The translations under genes were made by a program, and so were the position numbers. Below are positions 34,115-43,049 of a DNA stretch of 61,659 nucleotides, in pieces (the stretch's first letter is position 1; every line of letters starts with the position of its first letter). This DNA comes from Symploca sp. SIO2C1 (GTDB taxonomy: Bacteria > Cyanobacteriota > Cyanobacteriia > Cyanobacteriales > Coleofasciculaceae). The notes beneath the pieces were generated by a model. The model did no database searches. It was not told the origin of the DNA and saw nothing but the letters and a program-made list of their open reading frames with translations. The DNA lies in NCBI GenBank assembly GCA_010692635.1, contig JAAHGL010000010.1, forward strand, positions 1-61,659, in the 5' to 3' direction.

Positions 34115-34447
34115 CTACTCTGATTTATCCAAGCACGTTATTGTTACATTTTCCCCTCGATCTAACGAAACATGATCTCCCGTATCGTGAACTGGGATTT
34201 CTTTTCTTTCAAAAGCATCTACGGCTATATAGACGAATCCTGTTGCTATCATTGCCGTGTCGCCTGATTCATTATATGCCTCTACATGATTGTAACCTGA
34301 TATACTGCAAGAGTCTCCCTCGGTGCTAAGTATTGTACTGGGACAGCATCCAGCCATTGCTGCATGCACATCAGTCATCATTGTAAATCCAATAATTACC
34401 AGGATTGCTATTACAACATTGGTAAGTTTTTGCAGAAGTTCTTTCAT
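34115..34447 (-). CDS. Small secreted protein, unknown
   Basis: About 110 residues from the ATG that gives MKELLQKLTNVVIAILVIIG; a longer frame upstream lacks a plausible start region. Residues 1-31 are a signal peptide ending VHAAMA. The mature part begins GCCPSTILSTEGDSC and has a further cysteine near the C-terminus (ITCLDKSE), so disulfides are likely. No family recognised. It is divergent from the next gene, with about 130 bases between. Confidence 0.55.
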   Translation of the reverse strand: MKELLQKLTNVVIAILVIIGFTMMTDVHAAMAGCCPSTILSTEGDSCSISGYNHVEAYNESGDTAMIATGFVYIAVDAFERKEIPVHDTGDHVSLDRGENVTITCLDKSE

Positions 34448-34579
34448 TATTTTGTTTGTACTTCTATATTGATTTATTTCTAACATCAAATATCCCTGTT
34501 TGTCTTCTGTGAGATCACGGATCTTGTAGTGCCGTGGCACGACTAAAACTACTGAAATTGATACCCTGGGAGACTGATT

Positions 34580-34900
34580 ATGCCCGATATATTTGATACC
34601 CTCAATAAAATTAAACAAACCCCAGGAATGTATCTTGGTCGTCCTTCAGTTAGTGACCTATTTATGTTTCTAGTTGGTTACGAATTTGCACGCTCAGAAC
34701 TAGGACAAACCCTCGATCCCACTGAAGAAGATTTCTATGAACATTTTCAGCCTTGGCTACAGGAAAAGCTAGGTGTTTGCAGTGTTACCAGTTGGGCGAA
34801 ACTCATTATGCTGTCCTGTCATGATGAAAAATCAGGGTTTGAAAAATTTTTCCAACTGTTAGATGAATTTCTAGACCAACAAGAGCAACACGCAGCATAA
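34580..34900 (+). CDS. Conserved small protein, unknown
   Basis: A 106-residue acidic soluble protein. MPDIFDTLNKIKQTPGMYLG followed by RPSVSDLFMFLVGYEFA recalls a widespread family of about 100-130 residues with the pattern I-x-x-x-PGMYxG and a later Y-x-F. I know the pattern but no function for it; some members sit in immunity-gene settings. Here it lies beside an IS630-type fragment and a small secreted protein. Confidence 0.6.
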   Translation: MPDIFDTLNKIKQTPGMYLGRPSVSDLFMFLVGYEFARSELGQTLDPTEEDFYEHFQPWLQEKLGVCSVTSWAKLIMLSCHDEKSGFEKFFQLLDEFLDQQEQHAA

Positions 34901-34903
34901 GCT

Positions 34904-35338
34904 CTACTTAACTTTCAGTCGTTTAAGGTAGTCCCAGCCTCGCTGAGGCCACACCCATTGACGCCCTGTTTTCCTAGCAATCCACTGGGCAACTTTTGGA
35001 CCAGACCATGAGCCACCCCCAGGAGCTGGACCTTGCAAAGCTCGTCGCAGTTCTTGCTGTTGCTCTGAGGTGAGCAGAGTTCTTGGGGGTGGAGGCTGGC
35101 GATCTTTGGAACGGTTTCTCATCCCAGAGGGACCTTCACTGTTGTAGCGCTTGACGATTTCTTTAGCATAATCGTAGTTCAAACCAACAATTTGAGCTGC
35201 TTGCTTAATAGTCCACTGTTGAGCAACTAATTGTAGAAGATGCCACCGCCGCGCTTCGGTGGTGTCTTTCGCCCGTCGGTAGTGGAGCTTTATTTCTTCT
35301 ACGGAGAGGAAAGGTTCTATGTGAGCTTTTGGTGGCAT
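34904..35338 (-). pseudogene. IS630-type transposase N-terminal (helix-turn-helix) fragment
   Basis: A 144-residue frame holding the two DNA-binding helix-turn-helix units of IS630-family transposases: ARRWHLLQLVAQQWTIKQAA with QIVGLNYDYAKEIVKRYN, then WSGPKVAQWIARKTGRQWVW and GWDYLKRL. The DDE catalytic domain is absent: the frame ends after LKRLKVK, a few bases from the stop of the neighbouring gene. Some cyanobacteria encode this half as a separate helix-turn-helix protein with the DDE half in a second frame, but no DDE half follows here. It is best read as a truncated copy. Confidence 0.65.
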
Positions 35339-36193
35339 ACCTCTGATTCAGCTAAGGTGATAAAAGTAATGGCAGAGTAAGGAGATAAATGTCACTATTG
35401 ACTCGATGAAAGCCGAGATTACTTAGCTTGCTGACCAAACATACCAAAATTGAAGTTCAGTAGCCCTAAAGCTACCTCATTCTCTTACAAGCAACCGCCT
35501 ACCAAAATTGGGAAAGTTTTGAGAGTTTCTAGATCAGAATAGGGGAGTTGCCAGACTCTTCATTGGAGACTACGGCTGAGCTTTATCCCTGGAGAAAACA
35601 TATTTTTGCACCATTAGTAATTTTTCCTCTCGGAGGAAAATATGATATCTATAAAGGTAGAGATTGATAGACTCGCATCAATAAATTTGGGGTCAGCAAG
35701 ATTTGTGCAGAGGGTAAGTGAAAAACCCTCTTGGCTTTGCTTGAGTAATAGTAGGCTTTGCCCCATCAAGTGAGGCAGGGATCTGCCAGAAGAACATAGT
35801 GTCTCTTCATTTATCTGGTTTTTTTGACAAATTCCGGACAAAAACTAATTTTTTATCAAATTTTGATACTGCACTTATTTTATTATTCCGGGAAAACTCT
35901 TATTATCATTTTCAGTACTCACCTCTTACATTCGGTTTTTAAGTAATTTATCAAGATTTAATTGGTGATTTTTGATACATATACTACTGATGTTTAATCG
36001 GAAATCACCGTTACGAGCACGCTTACCAACATAAGCTGTTATGCATTTAAATGATGATTTATTACTGAAGCACCGGATGTAGAGATTGGGACATGGTTTA
36101 AATGCGCCTTAGCTTACCCTAGAGTTTGGTTGGATTAATCAAGCGATCGCAACTTTTCGTTAAATTTGTCATAGTGCCAATAACCAATAACCA
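35339..36193. other. Long gene-free interval upstream of the ycf46-like gene
   Basis: No supported gene in about 850 bases. A 75-codon minus-strand frame lacks family features. The hairpin TTTTCCTC-TCG-GAGGAAAA is the only clear structure (35622-35640). The AT-rich part near 35.9-36.1 kb may hold the promoter of the downstream gene. Confidence 0.6.
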
Positions 36194-37834
36194 ATGACCA
36201 ATAGCCAATTACCAACAGAAGCTGATTACACCGTTGTTGATAGTCAAAATCAGCCCCACAGAGCATTGGTAGAAGAACTGGATTTAATGATCCGGGCTCG
36301 TTATCCACTGTTATATATTGTGACAGTAGAAGAAGAACCTTTAGAAGAAGTATTGTCCCAGGTAGCAGAGTATTCCCAGCCGCCGCGCAGGCTCCTATTA
36401 TGGGATATCGTGCGGGGCTGGAATGATAATGGCTCGGATAAAGGCTCTGTGATGGCAGCTCTGAGTCGGATTAGTAAAGCGCCAGCTGAGGAAAGTGGTA
36501 TTTTCGTGCTGCGGGATTTGCACCCGATTTTGATGAGTCCCTATACTGATAAACATGCTCCAGTAGTAAGGGCATTGCGAAATCTAACGCGGGATTTGAA
36601 ACGCTCTCGCAAAACCCTTGTCCTAACTTCTCACACTCTAGAACTGCCAGCAGAGTTACTCGAAGAAGTAACTGTAATTGACTTCCCTTTACCAGATGTA
36701 CAGGAAATTAATTACCTGACAGGGCAGTTAGTAGTACCACAAAAACTCAAAGTTACTGGTTTGGGCAGGGAACAGCTAGTTAAAGCTTGTCAAGGATTGA
36801 GTCGTGGGCGGATTCGGCGGGTTTTGGCTAAAGCCCTAGCAGCGAAACAACAGGTAGATGAAACAGATATTGATGGAGTGCTTGAGGAGAAAAAGCAAGC
36901 GATTCGTCAGACAGGAATTTTGGAATTTTTCACTGCTAGAGAATCTCTGAAAAATGTCGGGGGGTTAGAGAACCTCAAGCATTGGGTGCGGATGCGCAAA
37001 GATGCCTTTACAGAAGAAGCAAGACGTTATGGTATCCCTAATCCCAAAGGTGTCTTATTGGTAGGTATCCAAGGCACAGGTAAATCTTTATCAGCTAAAA
37101 CCATTGCCAATGAATGGCGATTACCTCTATTGCGTCTAGATACTGGACGGTTATTTGGTGGTATTGTCGGAGAAAGTGAAAGCAAAGTCCGGCAGATGAT
37201 TCAACTGGCGGAAGCTATGGCTCCCTGTGTACTGTGGATTGATGAAATTGATAAAGCCTTTGGCAATATTACTGGGGGAGTTGATGGAGATTCTGGCACT
37301 TCCCGACGAGTGTTTGGCAGTTTGATTACCTGGATGCAAGAGAAAACTAGCCCGGTATTCATTGTCTCAACAGCTAATAATGTGCGTATTTTGCCAGCGG
37401 AGTTACTACGGAAAGGGAGGTTTGATGAAATCTTCTTCTTGAACTTACCTACAGAGTCAGAACGACAGGAAATATTTAAGGTGCATTTGCAACCTTTACG
37501 CCCTAGCCGCCTGCGAGAATTTGATTTAGCTCTGTTAGCAAGTCAAGCCAAGGATTTCAGTGGGGCAGAGATTGAACAGGTAATTATCGACGCCATGCAC
37601 CAAGCATTTGGCACAGTAGTCAATGGGCAGCGACGAGATTTCACGACGGAAGACATTGTGCGGGCTATTGACCAAACAGTACCATTAGCCGCGATCGCTC
37701 GCGACCAAATTAAAGAATTAAAACGCTGGGCTGCTGAAGCAGGAGCAAGAACTGCTTCTCACAATAATCAGTTAGTAGAAGAGTTGAAGCAGTATACTAT
37801 CCAACGGGGAATCGGACCATTGGAAGTAGATTAA
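36194..37834 (+). CDS. ycf46: Ycf46-like AAA ATPase
   Basis: A 546-residue protein. Residues 1-250 are the family's N-terminal domain (ELDLMIRARYPLLYIVTVEE, GIFVLRDLHPILMSP). Residues 255-480 are an AAA module with Walker A GIQGTGKS near 290, Walker B VLWIDEIDKAF near 350, and the second region of homology VSTANNVRILPAELLRKGRF with its arginine fingers. The C-terminal helical lid follows. This matches the cyanobacterial and red-algal plastid Ycf46, which from the literature I recall as affecting inorganic carbon use and photosynthetic regulation. The protein looks complete. It lies 260 bases before recA with a repeat cassette between. Confidence 0.88.
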   Translation: MTNSQLPTEADYTVVDSQNQPHRALVEELDLMIRARYPLLYIVTVEEEPLEEVLSQVAEYSQPPRRLLLWDIVRGWNDNGSDKGSVMAALSRISKAPAEESGIFVLRDLHPILMSPYTDKHAPVVRALRNLTRDLKRSRKTLVLTSHTLELPAELLEEVTVIDFPLPDVQEINYLTGQLVVPQKLKVTGLGREQLVKACQGLSRGRIRRVLAKALAAKQQVDETDIDGVLEEKKQAIRQTGILEFFTARESLKNVGGLENLKHWVRMRKDAFTEEARRYGIPNPKGVLLVGIQGTGKSLSAKTIANEWRLPLLRLDTGRLFGGIVGESESKVRQMIQLAEAMAPCVLWIDEIDKAFGNITGGVDGDSGTSRRVFGSLITWMQEKTSPVFIVSTANNVRILPAELLRKGRFDEIFFLNLPTESERQEIFKVHLQPLRPSRLREFDLALLASQAKDFSGAEIEQVIIDAMHQAFGTVVNGQRRDFTTEDIVRAIDQTVPLAAIARDQIKELKRWAAEAGARTASHNNQLVEELKQYTIQRGIGPLEVD

Positions 37835-37883
37835 TTGTTGGGAATTGGGATAGATTCAATCTCTCTCGAGAAACACGCTCAAA

Positions 37884-37936
37884 GCTAATGGCTAATGGCT
37901 AATGGCTAATAGCTAATCTCTGAATAAACACCGAGT
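37884..37936. repeat. Heptamer array plus GAAxAAACACCGAGT module
   Basis: Copies of GCTAATG are followed by AATCTCTGAATAAACACCGA. The same pair of modules is at 22.7 and 57.25 kb and, inverted, at 40.07 kb. It fills part of the gap before recA. Confidence 0.8.
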
Positions 37937-38095
37937 TTCCCAGTCAAGCAACAGGTAATTTTGTTTCTATTCCTTGTCCAGAAAGGATTTCAGGATTTGA
38001 GAAAAAGGATAATTTTGCCTGCCACGGAACTGCCTTGTGAGCGCTAGAATTGGGAAAGAATACCAGCACACCCCAATAGATTTCTTTAAGCATTA

Positions 38096-39178
38096 ATGGC
38101 TACCCCAATCACCAACAGCCCGGAAAAGGAAAAAGCCCTAAACATGGTGCTCAAACAAATTGAGCGCAACTTTGGTAAAGGCTCAATCATGCGCTTGGGA
38201 GATGCCAGCCGCATGAAAGTGGAAACTATATCCAGTGGAGCAATTACTCTGGATTTAGCTTTGGGCGGCGGCTTGCCGAAAGGGCGTATTATTGAGATTT
38301 ATGGTCCAGAGAGTTCTGGTAAGACAACTCTAGCTCTTCATGCGGTAGCAGAAGTACAAAAAACTGGAGGCGTTGCGGCTTTTGTCGATGCAGAACATGC
38401 CCTTGATCCTACCTATTCTGCGGCTTTGGGAGTTGATATTGAAAATCTCCTAGTTTCTCAACCCGATACTGGTGAAGCTGCTTTGGAGATTGTAGATCAA
38501 TTAGTGCGATCTGCTGCAGTGGATATTGTTGTTATCGACTCAGTAGCAGCTTTGGTTCCTCGTGCGGAAATTGAAGGGGAAATGGGGGATACCCAGGTGG
38601 GTTTGCAGGCGCGTTTGATGAGTAAAGCTCTGCGCAAAATTGCTGGTAATATTGGTAAATCTGGTTGCACTGTCATTTTCCTGAACCAGCTGCGACAAAA
38701 AATTGGCATCTCTTACGGTAATCCAGAAGTCACTACTGGTGGTAATGCCCTCAAGTTTTATTGTTCGGTTCGCTTGGATATTCGTCGGATTCAAACCTTG
38801 AAAAGGGGTAGTGAAGGGGAATATGGTATCCGTGCCAAAGTCAAAGTAGCAAAAAATAAAGTTGCGCCTCCTTTCCGTATTGCGGAGTTTGACATTATTT
38901 TTGGACAAGGTATTTCCCGCTTAGGATGTTTGGTTGATTTAGCTGAACAAACTGAGGTAATTACTCGCAAGGGAGCTTGGTATAGCTACAACGGTGACAA
39001 TATTGCCCAAGGTCGCGATAATACTGTTCAATATCTCAAGGAAAACTCCGAATTTGCTCAGAATATTGATCGACAGGTGCGGGAGAAATTAGACATGGGA
39101 GCTGTTGTTTCCGCTAACTCAGTTGCACCGGTTAATAATGATGTTAAAGAAGAGGTTGCTGAGAAAGAGGCAAGCTGA
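38096..39178 (+). CDS. recA: Recombinase RecA
   Basis: A 360-residue RecA, the strand-exchange ATPase of homologous recombination. Walker A is GPESSGKT near residue 70, followed by [10 protein letters not shown]. Walker B is [20 protein letters not shown] with the L1 loop, and the L2 region is [20 protein letters not shown]. The C-terminal acidic tail ([14 protein letters not shown]) is present. Length is usual. No LexA box is obvious upstream. A palindrome follows the gene. Confidence 0.98.
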   Translation: MATPITNSPEKEKALNMVLKQIERNFGKGSIMRLGDASRMKVETISSGAITLDLALGGGLPKGRIIEIYGPESSGKTTLALHAVAEVQKTGGVAAFVDAEHALDPTYSAALGVDIENLLVSQPDTGEAALEIVDQLVRSAAVDIVVIDSVAALVPRAEIEGEMGDTQVGLQARLMSKALRKIAGNIGKSGCTVIFLNQLRQKIGISYGNPEVTTGGNALKFYCSVRLDIRRIQTLKRGSEGEYGIRAKVKVAKNKVAPPFRIAEFDIIFGQGISRLGCLVDLAEQTEVITRKGAWYSYNGDNIAQGRDNTVQYLKENSEFAQNIDRQVREKLDMGAVVSANSVAPVNNDVKEEVAEKEAS

Positions 39179-39237
39179 AAGAACTCGGTTTGTCCTACTT
39201 GTTCAAATGCAGTCAAGACGAGTTGAGCAATAACGCA

Positions 39238-39281
39238 AGTTGCTAGTTACAAATAAAATATTAAGCTAATAACTAGCAACT
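39238..39281 (+). terminator. Inverted repeat downstream of recA
   Basis: The arms AGTTGCTAGTTA and TAACTAGCAACT pair perfectly over 12 bases around a 20-base AT-rich loop. It stands about 60 bases after the recA stop and 20 bases before the next gene. It may end the recA transcript, although no T-run follows. Confidence 0.5.
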
Positions 39282-39304
39282 CGGATTACTAGGATGACCG
39301 TGGT

Positions 39305-39517
39305 ATGGCAGAAGTAAAAGTATTTCATGACTGCATGGGGAATACGTTGGTGGTTTGGTTTGGCAATCCTGAGGATGAATATGAAGTTGAAGAAACTGGG
39401 GATGAAGTGATTTTGATGAAGGATAGAAATGGTAAGGTTATTGGGTTTGAAAAGCTCAATTTTATGCCGCCTTCTTCTGAACCGATACGAGTTGCTTTTG
39501 AAACGTTTGCGGTGTAG
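39305..39517 (+). CDS. DUF2283 family protein
   Basis: A 70-residue protein. NTLVVWFGNPEDEYEVEETG followed by DEVILMKDRNGKVIGFEKLN fits DUF2283, a small beta-rich family with the pattern D-x-x-Y-D-x-x-x-D-x-L and a later G-x-I-x-G-x-E. Members often lie next to toxin genes as presumed antitoxins. No partner gene is intact here. About 130 bases downstream a short frame reads RRALVDELTQAIEGLKESWL and DLYSDEEKS, the tail of an unrecognised gene. Confidence 0.75.
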   Translation: MAEVKVFHDCMGNTLVVWFGNPEDEYEVEETGDEVILMKDRNGKVIGFEKLNFMPPSSEPIRVAFETFAV

Positions 39518-39730
39518 TCGGGAGATAAGGGCAAGAGTGGGTGTGTTTCAATACTGCTCGGTTAAGAGAAATTATCGATTAAAAAGCTGGGGGAGCAGAG
39601 GGAAGCGGGGAGTCAAGCACACATAGATGGAGTTTTAGTCGTGGTTAGAAGAGCACTCGTTGATGAATTAACTCAGGCTATTGAGGGACTAAAAGAAAGT
39701 TGGTTAGATTTGTATTCCGATGAAGAAAAG

Positions 39731-39860
39731 AGCTGAGGAAGCTGAGGAAGAAGAATACAATTTTTCTAACCTCTTGAGTATTTCCATATATAGTGTTTTT
39801 TGAGCCTTCAAGCGCCATATATGGGAGTTGACAAAATGCACTACCGTTTAACTTGTTACC
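39731..39860. repeat. MITE-like element, copy 1 (one end only)
   Basis: 130 bases nearly identical to a block near 49.8-49.9 kb. It runs from AGCTGAGGAAGCTGAGGAAG through ATTTCCATATATAGTG to TTTAACTTGTTACC. Only the right terminal repeat is present; its reverse complement, GGTAACAAGTTAA, equals the left end of the other copy. Inside, TAGTGTTTTTTG and CAAAATGCACTA form a second inverted pair. Confidence 0.75.
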
Positions 39861-40082
39861 ATTGGGGAATAGGGAATAGGGAATAGGGAATAGGGAACAA
39901 TTCCACGTCGAAAAAGAAGATGAGAAACAAGTCAGTTTCCCTTGGAGCTTCTGCCTTGGAGCCCTCTGCCCTCTGCCTTTTTTCTGAAGAGCTCCTGAGG
40001 AGCGCTTCGCGTCCCCAATTGAGTCTTGAGAAACAATTCTCTTCCCTGTTGCCTGACTCGGAGACTCGGTGTTTATTCAGAG
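39861..40082. repeat. Composite simple-repeat cassette, inverted
   Basis: (GGAATAG)n heptamers are followed by ACAATTCCACGTCGAAAAAG, AGATGAGAAACAAGTCAG, pyrimidine-rich CTGCCCTCTGCC units, then GACTCGGTGTTTATTCAGAG. This is the reverse complement of the cassette near 22.8 kb and resembles the one near 52.2 kb. Non-coding. Confidence 0.75.
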
Positions 40083-40279
40083 ATTAGCTATTAGCCATTA
40101 GCTATTAGCCATTAGCCATTAGCCATTAGCCATTAGCCATTAGCCATTAGCCATTAGCTATTAGCCATTAGCCATTAGCCATTAGCCATTAGCCATTAGC
40201 CATTAGCCATTAGCTATTAGCCATTAGCTATTAGCCATTAGCCATTAGCTATTAACCATTAGCCATTAGCCATTAGCTT
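40083..40279. repeat. Long heptanucleotide array (TTAGCCA/TTAGCTA)n
   Basis: About 28 tandem copies of a seven-base unit over roughly 197 bases, mostly TTAGCCA with interspersed TTAGCTA variants. It is the longest array in the window. It follows the inverted composite cassette and ends just before the stop of the zinc-ribbon membrane protein gene. Confidence 0.95.
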
Positions 40280-40297
40280 TTGCAAGATGCAAACCAT

Positions 40298-41422
40298 TTA
40301 ACCAAAGCTGTCAACAACATAAAAATAATTATCGCGATCGCTATAAGTATCAGTATCGCCTACCAAAATCAAATCACCACCTTCTGAGCCCAGCTCTCGA
40401 CTCTTAGCAAGGCTGCGGTTAAGGATTTTAATTAATCCTAGAGGGGTAAATGATTCTAATTCTACAAAATTACCTGATTCCAGCCATGCTAACTCATTAG
40501 CAAGTAATTTTTGACGAATCTCAGTAGGTAAAGCTTTCGCTGCTTTTGCTGATTCCTCTGAGACTTGAACTAACATGTTTCGTTTAGCTGCCATAATTTG
40601 ACGAGGCAATAACCCTACATCCACAATCACAACATTACTCTGTGCAAACCACTTGGTATCTGTTTGCAGTTGATGCACTAATTCCATACCACTAGGGTTA
40701 CAATCATGTAACCCATAAACCTGTAAATCGGGATTATTACGAAGCATTTGCATGGTAGTAGCAAAAATGCTTTGAGGATAGCCTGTAATGCTCAAAACAG
40801 CACAGTTATTGTCAAAGTGAAAGTTATTAGCAATTAACATTTGGGCAATTTCAGCACTGTCACAAACCACCAAGCGATCGAAACTGTAGGCGGTGACATC
40901 AGATTCAATAGTAGCTGGAGTAAATTGCTCACGGGGCTGTTGCAGAAGTTTCTCCGGCGCAGGGTTTGCCTGACGCCAACGTTGTAGCCATGCCTCTGTC
41001 ATCGATTGATTAATCAAAAGCGATCTTGGAGACTTTAGTGGTTTTTGGGATTGCTGTCCACCAATCACAAACAGCACGGCACCGACACCAATGAGTAGCC
41101 AACCAATATCTGTAGTTAGGAAAAAAAAGCCCGCAACAATGAAGATAAAACCCAATCCCATTATTCCACCAGCTGCGGTTTTGATATCTTTTTTTGCTAA
41201 CTTGTTTTCTAAGAGATAGAAGAATTGTTTCGGTGTAAAATAGAGAGTGTTATTGGCTGAGATATTGTTGATAAGATTAACAAAGAATTGATCAGTAAAC
41301 CGAGTCTTGGAATTCATCGAAGTTGGTTCAAAAGCAAATCGATGATTGCAGTTTTTGCACCTTCCTTGATTAGCAACACGATCCTTGAGATTATTGTCTG
41401 TACCACACTGAATACATTTCAT
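40298..41422 (-). CDS. Zinc-ribbon membrane protein with a Toprim-like C-terminal region
   Basis: A 374-residue protein of no named family that I recognise. The N-terminus is a zinc ribbon with CIQCGT (Cys3, Cys6) and CKNCNH (Cys22, Cys25). Residues 82-125 hold two hydrophobic segments, GGIMGLGFIFIVAGFFFLTT and IGWLLIGVGAVLFVIGG. The C-terminal 200 residues have alternating strands and helices, including LVVCDSAEIAQMLIANNFHF, CAVLSITGYPQS and VYGLHDCNPSGMELV. The last has the shape of the D-x-D-P-x-G motif of Spo11/topoisomerase VI Toprim domains, with Cys-Asn in place of Asp-Asp or Asp-Pro. Function unknown; a membrane-tethered nucleic-acid or nucleotide protein is conceivable. Confidence 0.65.
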   Translation of the reverse strand: MKCIQCGTDNNLKDRVANQGRCKNCNHRFAFEPTSMNSKTRFTDQFFVNLINNISANNTLYFTPKQFFYLLENKLAKKDIKTAAGGIMGLGFIFIVAGFFFLTTDIGWLLIGVGAVLFVIGGQQSQKPLKSPRSLLINQSMTEAWLQRWRQANPAPEKLLQQPREQFTPATIESDVTAYSFDRLVVCDSAEIAQMLIANNFHFDNNCAVLSITGYPQSIFATTMQMLRNNPDLQVYGLHDCNPSGMELVHQLQTDTKWFAQSNVVIVDVGLLPRQIMAAKRNMLVQVSEESAKAAKALPTEIRQKLLANELAWLESGNFVELESFTPLGLIKILNRSLAKSRELGSEGGDLILVGDTDTYSDRDNYFYVVDSFG

Positions 41423-41462
41423 ATTAGGTGTTAGGTATTAGGTATTAGGTATTAGGTGTTTG
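41423..41462. repeat. Heptanucleotide array (ATTAGGT)n
   Basis: About five copies of ATTAGGT/GTTAGGT in the 43-base gap between the zinc-ribbon protein and the LysA-like gene. Any shared transcript would carry it. Confidence 0.85.
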
Positions 41463-41465
41463 GTT

Positions 41466-42680
41466 TTAAAAGACTTGACTAGACAATAATACGCTGTAAT
41501 CTTCACGTTTACGAATCAGACGATGCTCTTTTGACTCTAACAATACTTCTGCAGGGCGGGGGCGATGTAAAAAATGAGAGGACATGGCATAACCATAAGC
41601 TCCCACATCAAGAATGGCTAAAATATCACCGATAGCTAGTTCAGGAAGTTGACAGTTACGCCCGAGATAGTCACGGGAATAGGTGGTATTACCACACACA
41701 TCAGTGAGAAAACAGGGATTAGTATTGGAGGAGGATAGGGAAACAATTTCCCGATAACCACCATGCACAGCAGGAACAGAGAGATTGGCAACAGTGGTAT
41801 CAACCCCCACAATTTGCTTACTATCCTGCCATTTTACAGATACAACTCTCGTTAGTAGTGTGGCACATCCAGCGATCGCGGCTCGTCCTGGTTCAATAAT
41901 CAACTTAATTGGCTGGTTTAAATGTTGTAGGTGCTCTGTCAACTCCTTACCAAATAAATGCCAATCAAAGGTTGCACCATCATAGCGGTACGGATAGCCA
42001 AAACCACCACCAAAGTCTAAATATTCCCAATCTGGTAACTGTTGGGCTGTATTGAGGATAGTATCAATTACCTGAGTAAAAGCCTTAGTAGCGTTAGTGC
42101 CTGTACCCCGGTAAAAATGTAATCCTTTGAGCTTAAGTTTCGCTTGCTGAGTAAGGGCAATAGCTTGGGGAAATTCTTCTGGGCGAACTCCAATGCGGCT
42201 ATCTCCATTGATTTCAGGTTGATTGAGCCGTAGACCAAGCTGGAGTGGTAAGGTATGAGAAGAAGAGAGCGATTGGTAAACCTCACAACATAATTGGAGC
42301 TGAGACAAGCTATCTAAATTCAGCGTGGTGATCCCCCAGTGCAAAACTTGTTCCATTTCTGCCCGGTTGAGGTTACTGCCGCTGTAGACTATTTGTTGTG
42401 GTTGGAAACCTGCACACAAACCCAGGTAAATATCACCGGGTGTATTAGCATGAAGTCCCCAACCAGCCTCACGAAAGATTTGCAGCAGTGTAATGTTGCC
42501 GTTGGTGACGCTAGCGAAATGAAATTGAGTGGGAGAGTAAGAAATAGCTTGAGTAATGTAATAAATAGTTTGCCGCAAGCGATCGCGATCGTATATATAT
42601 AAAGGTGATCCGTAGATAGCCAGTAACTGCTGAGCCTGCTCTAGGGGAAAATAGTTCCGAGTTTGAAGTTGGGAGTTCAT
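41466..42680 (-). CDS. LysA-like (fold III decarboxylase family) protein lacking the PLP lysine
   Basis: A 404-residue protein aligning along its length with diaminopimelate decarboxylase and relatives. It keeps GSPLYIYDRDRLRQTI at the start, the GGGFGYPYRYDG loop, the phosphate-binding EPGRA and the C-terminal DVGAYGYAMSSHFLHRPRPA. DVCGN stands where the catalytic cysteine lies. The motif YAxKAN, whose lysine forms the Schiff base with PLP, reads FASVTNGN; the codon at residue 58 is GTC (valine). Such a protein cannot hold PLP covalently and should not decarboxylate in the usual way. It is otherwise full length with no frame damage, so it may have a different role or bind PLP non-covalently. 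Confidence 0.8.
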   Translation of the reverse strand: MNSQLQTRNYFPLEQAQQLLAIYGSPLYIYDRDRLRQTIYYITQAISYSPTQFHFASVTNGNITLLQIFREAGWGLHANTPGDIYLGLCAGFQPQQIVYSGSNLNRAEMEQVLHWGITTLNLDSLSQLQLCCEVYQSLSSSHTLPLQLGLRLNQPEINGDSRIGVRPEEFPQAIALTQQAKLKLKGLHFYRGTGTNATKAFTQVIDTILNTAQQLPDWEYLDFGGGFGYPYRYDGATFDWHLFGKELTEHLQHLNQPIKLIIEPGRAAIAGCATLLTRVVSVKWQDSKQIVGVDTTVANLSVPAVHGGYREIVSLSSSNTNPCFLTDVCGNTTYSRDYLGRNCQLPELAIGDILAILDVGAYGYAMSSHFLHRPRPAEVLLESKEHRLIRKREDYSVLLSSQVF

Positions 42681-43042
42681 AGTTAGGGTTTGCTGAAAAA
42701 GTGGGAAATACTAACACAGAGGTTAATCTATTCTTAAGCTATCGCGCATTTAAAATATTTTTTTTGCCAAATAAAAATAACCTCAAGCTTCTTTAAATTA
42801 TGCACTATAAGTTCTTTTTTACTATCTTGTCTATTGTGAATTTTAAATGCACAATAGTTTGGAGATAGTCACCAAAAAATAATACTTAAAATCATACAAG
42901 TAACCGATTTAATGAATAGTTGCGTATAATCACTGATGAATTTTATTCCCTGCTAAAGCTAGCATTAACACCCTGAATTCGAGGCAAGAAAACTGCTTAG
43001 AATTCAAGGTAAGAAAAGTTTTCAGAATTCAAGGTAATAAAA
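42681..43042. other. Divergent intergenic region
   Basis: This AT-rich interval of 360 bases lies between the LysA-like gene and the hydrolase gene, so both promoters are probably here. Apart from the 25-base tandem repeat at its right end, no element was recognised. Confidence 0.5.
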
Positions 43043-43049
43043 GTGCCTA
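42975..43049 (+). repeat. Three tandem 25-bp repeats covering the hydrolase ribosome-binding site
   Basis: Three head-to-tail units begin GAATTCGAGG, GAATTCAAGG and GAATTCAAGG and continue YAAKAAAAST. The third unit contains the working site AAGGTAATAAAA followed by the GTG start codon, so the repeat multiplies a ribosome-binding site. Units one and two have no start codon at the equivalent place. Confidence 0.8.

Noticed and set aside
34904-35338. Complete IS630 insertion sequence
   Set aside because: Only the helix-turn-helix half is present and no DDE domain or terminal repeats were found.
35614-35841. 75-codon minus-strand frame upstream of the ycf46-like gene
   Set aside because: No family likeness or ribosome site, and it contains a hairpin; more likely intergenic.
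40083-40279. Regular array that could be taken for a CRISPR
   Set aside because: The period is seven bases with no spacers; it is a simple heptamer array.
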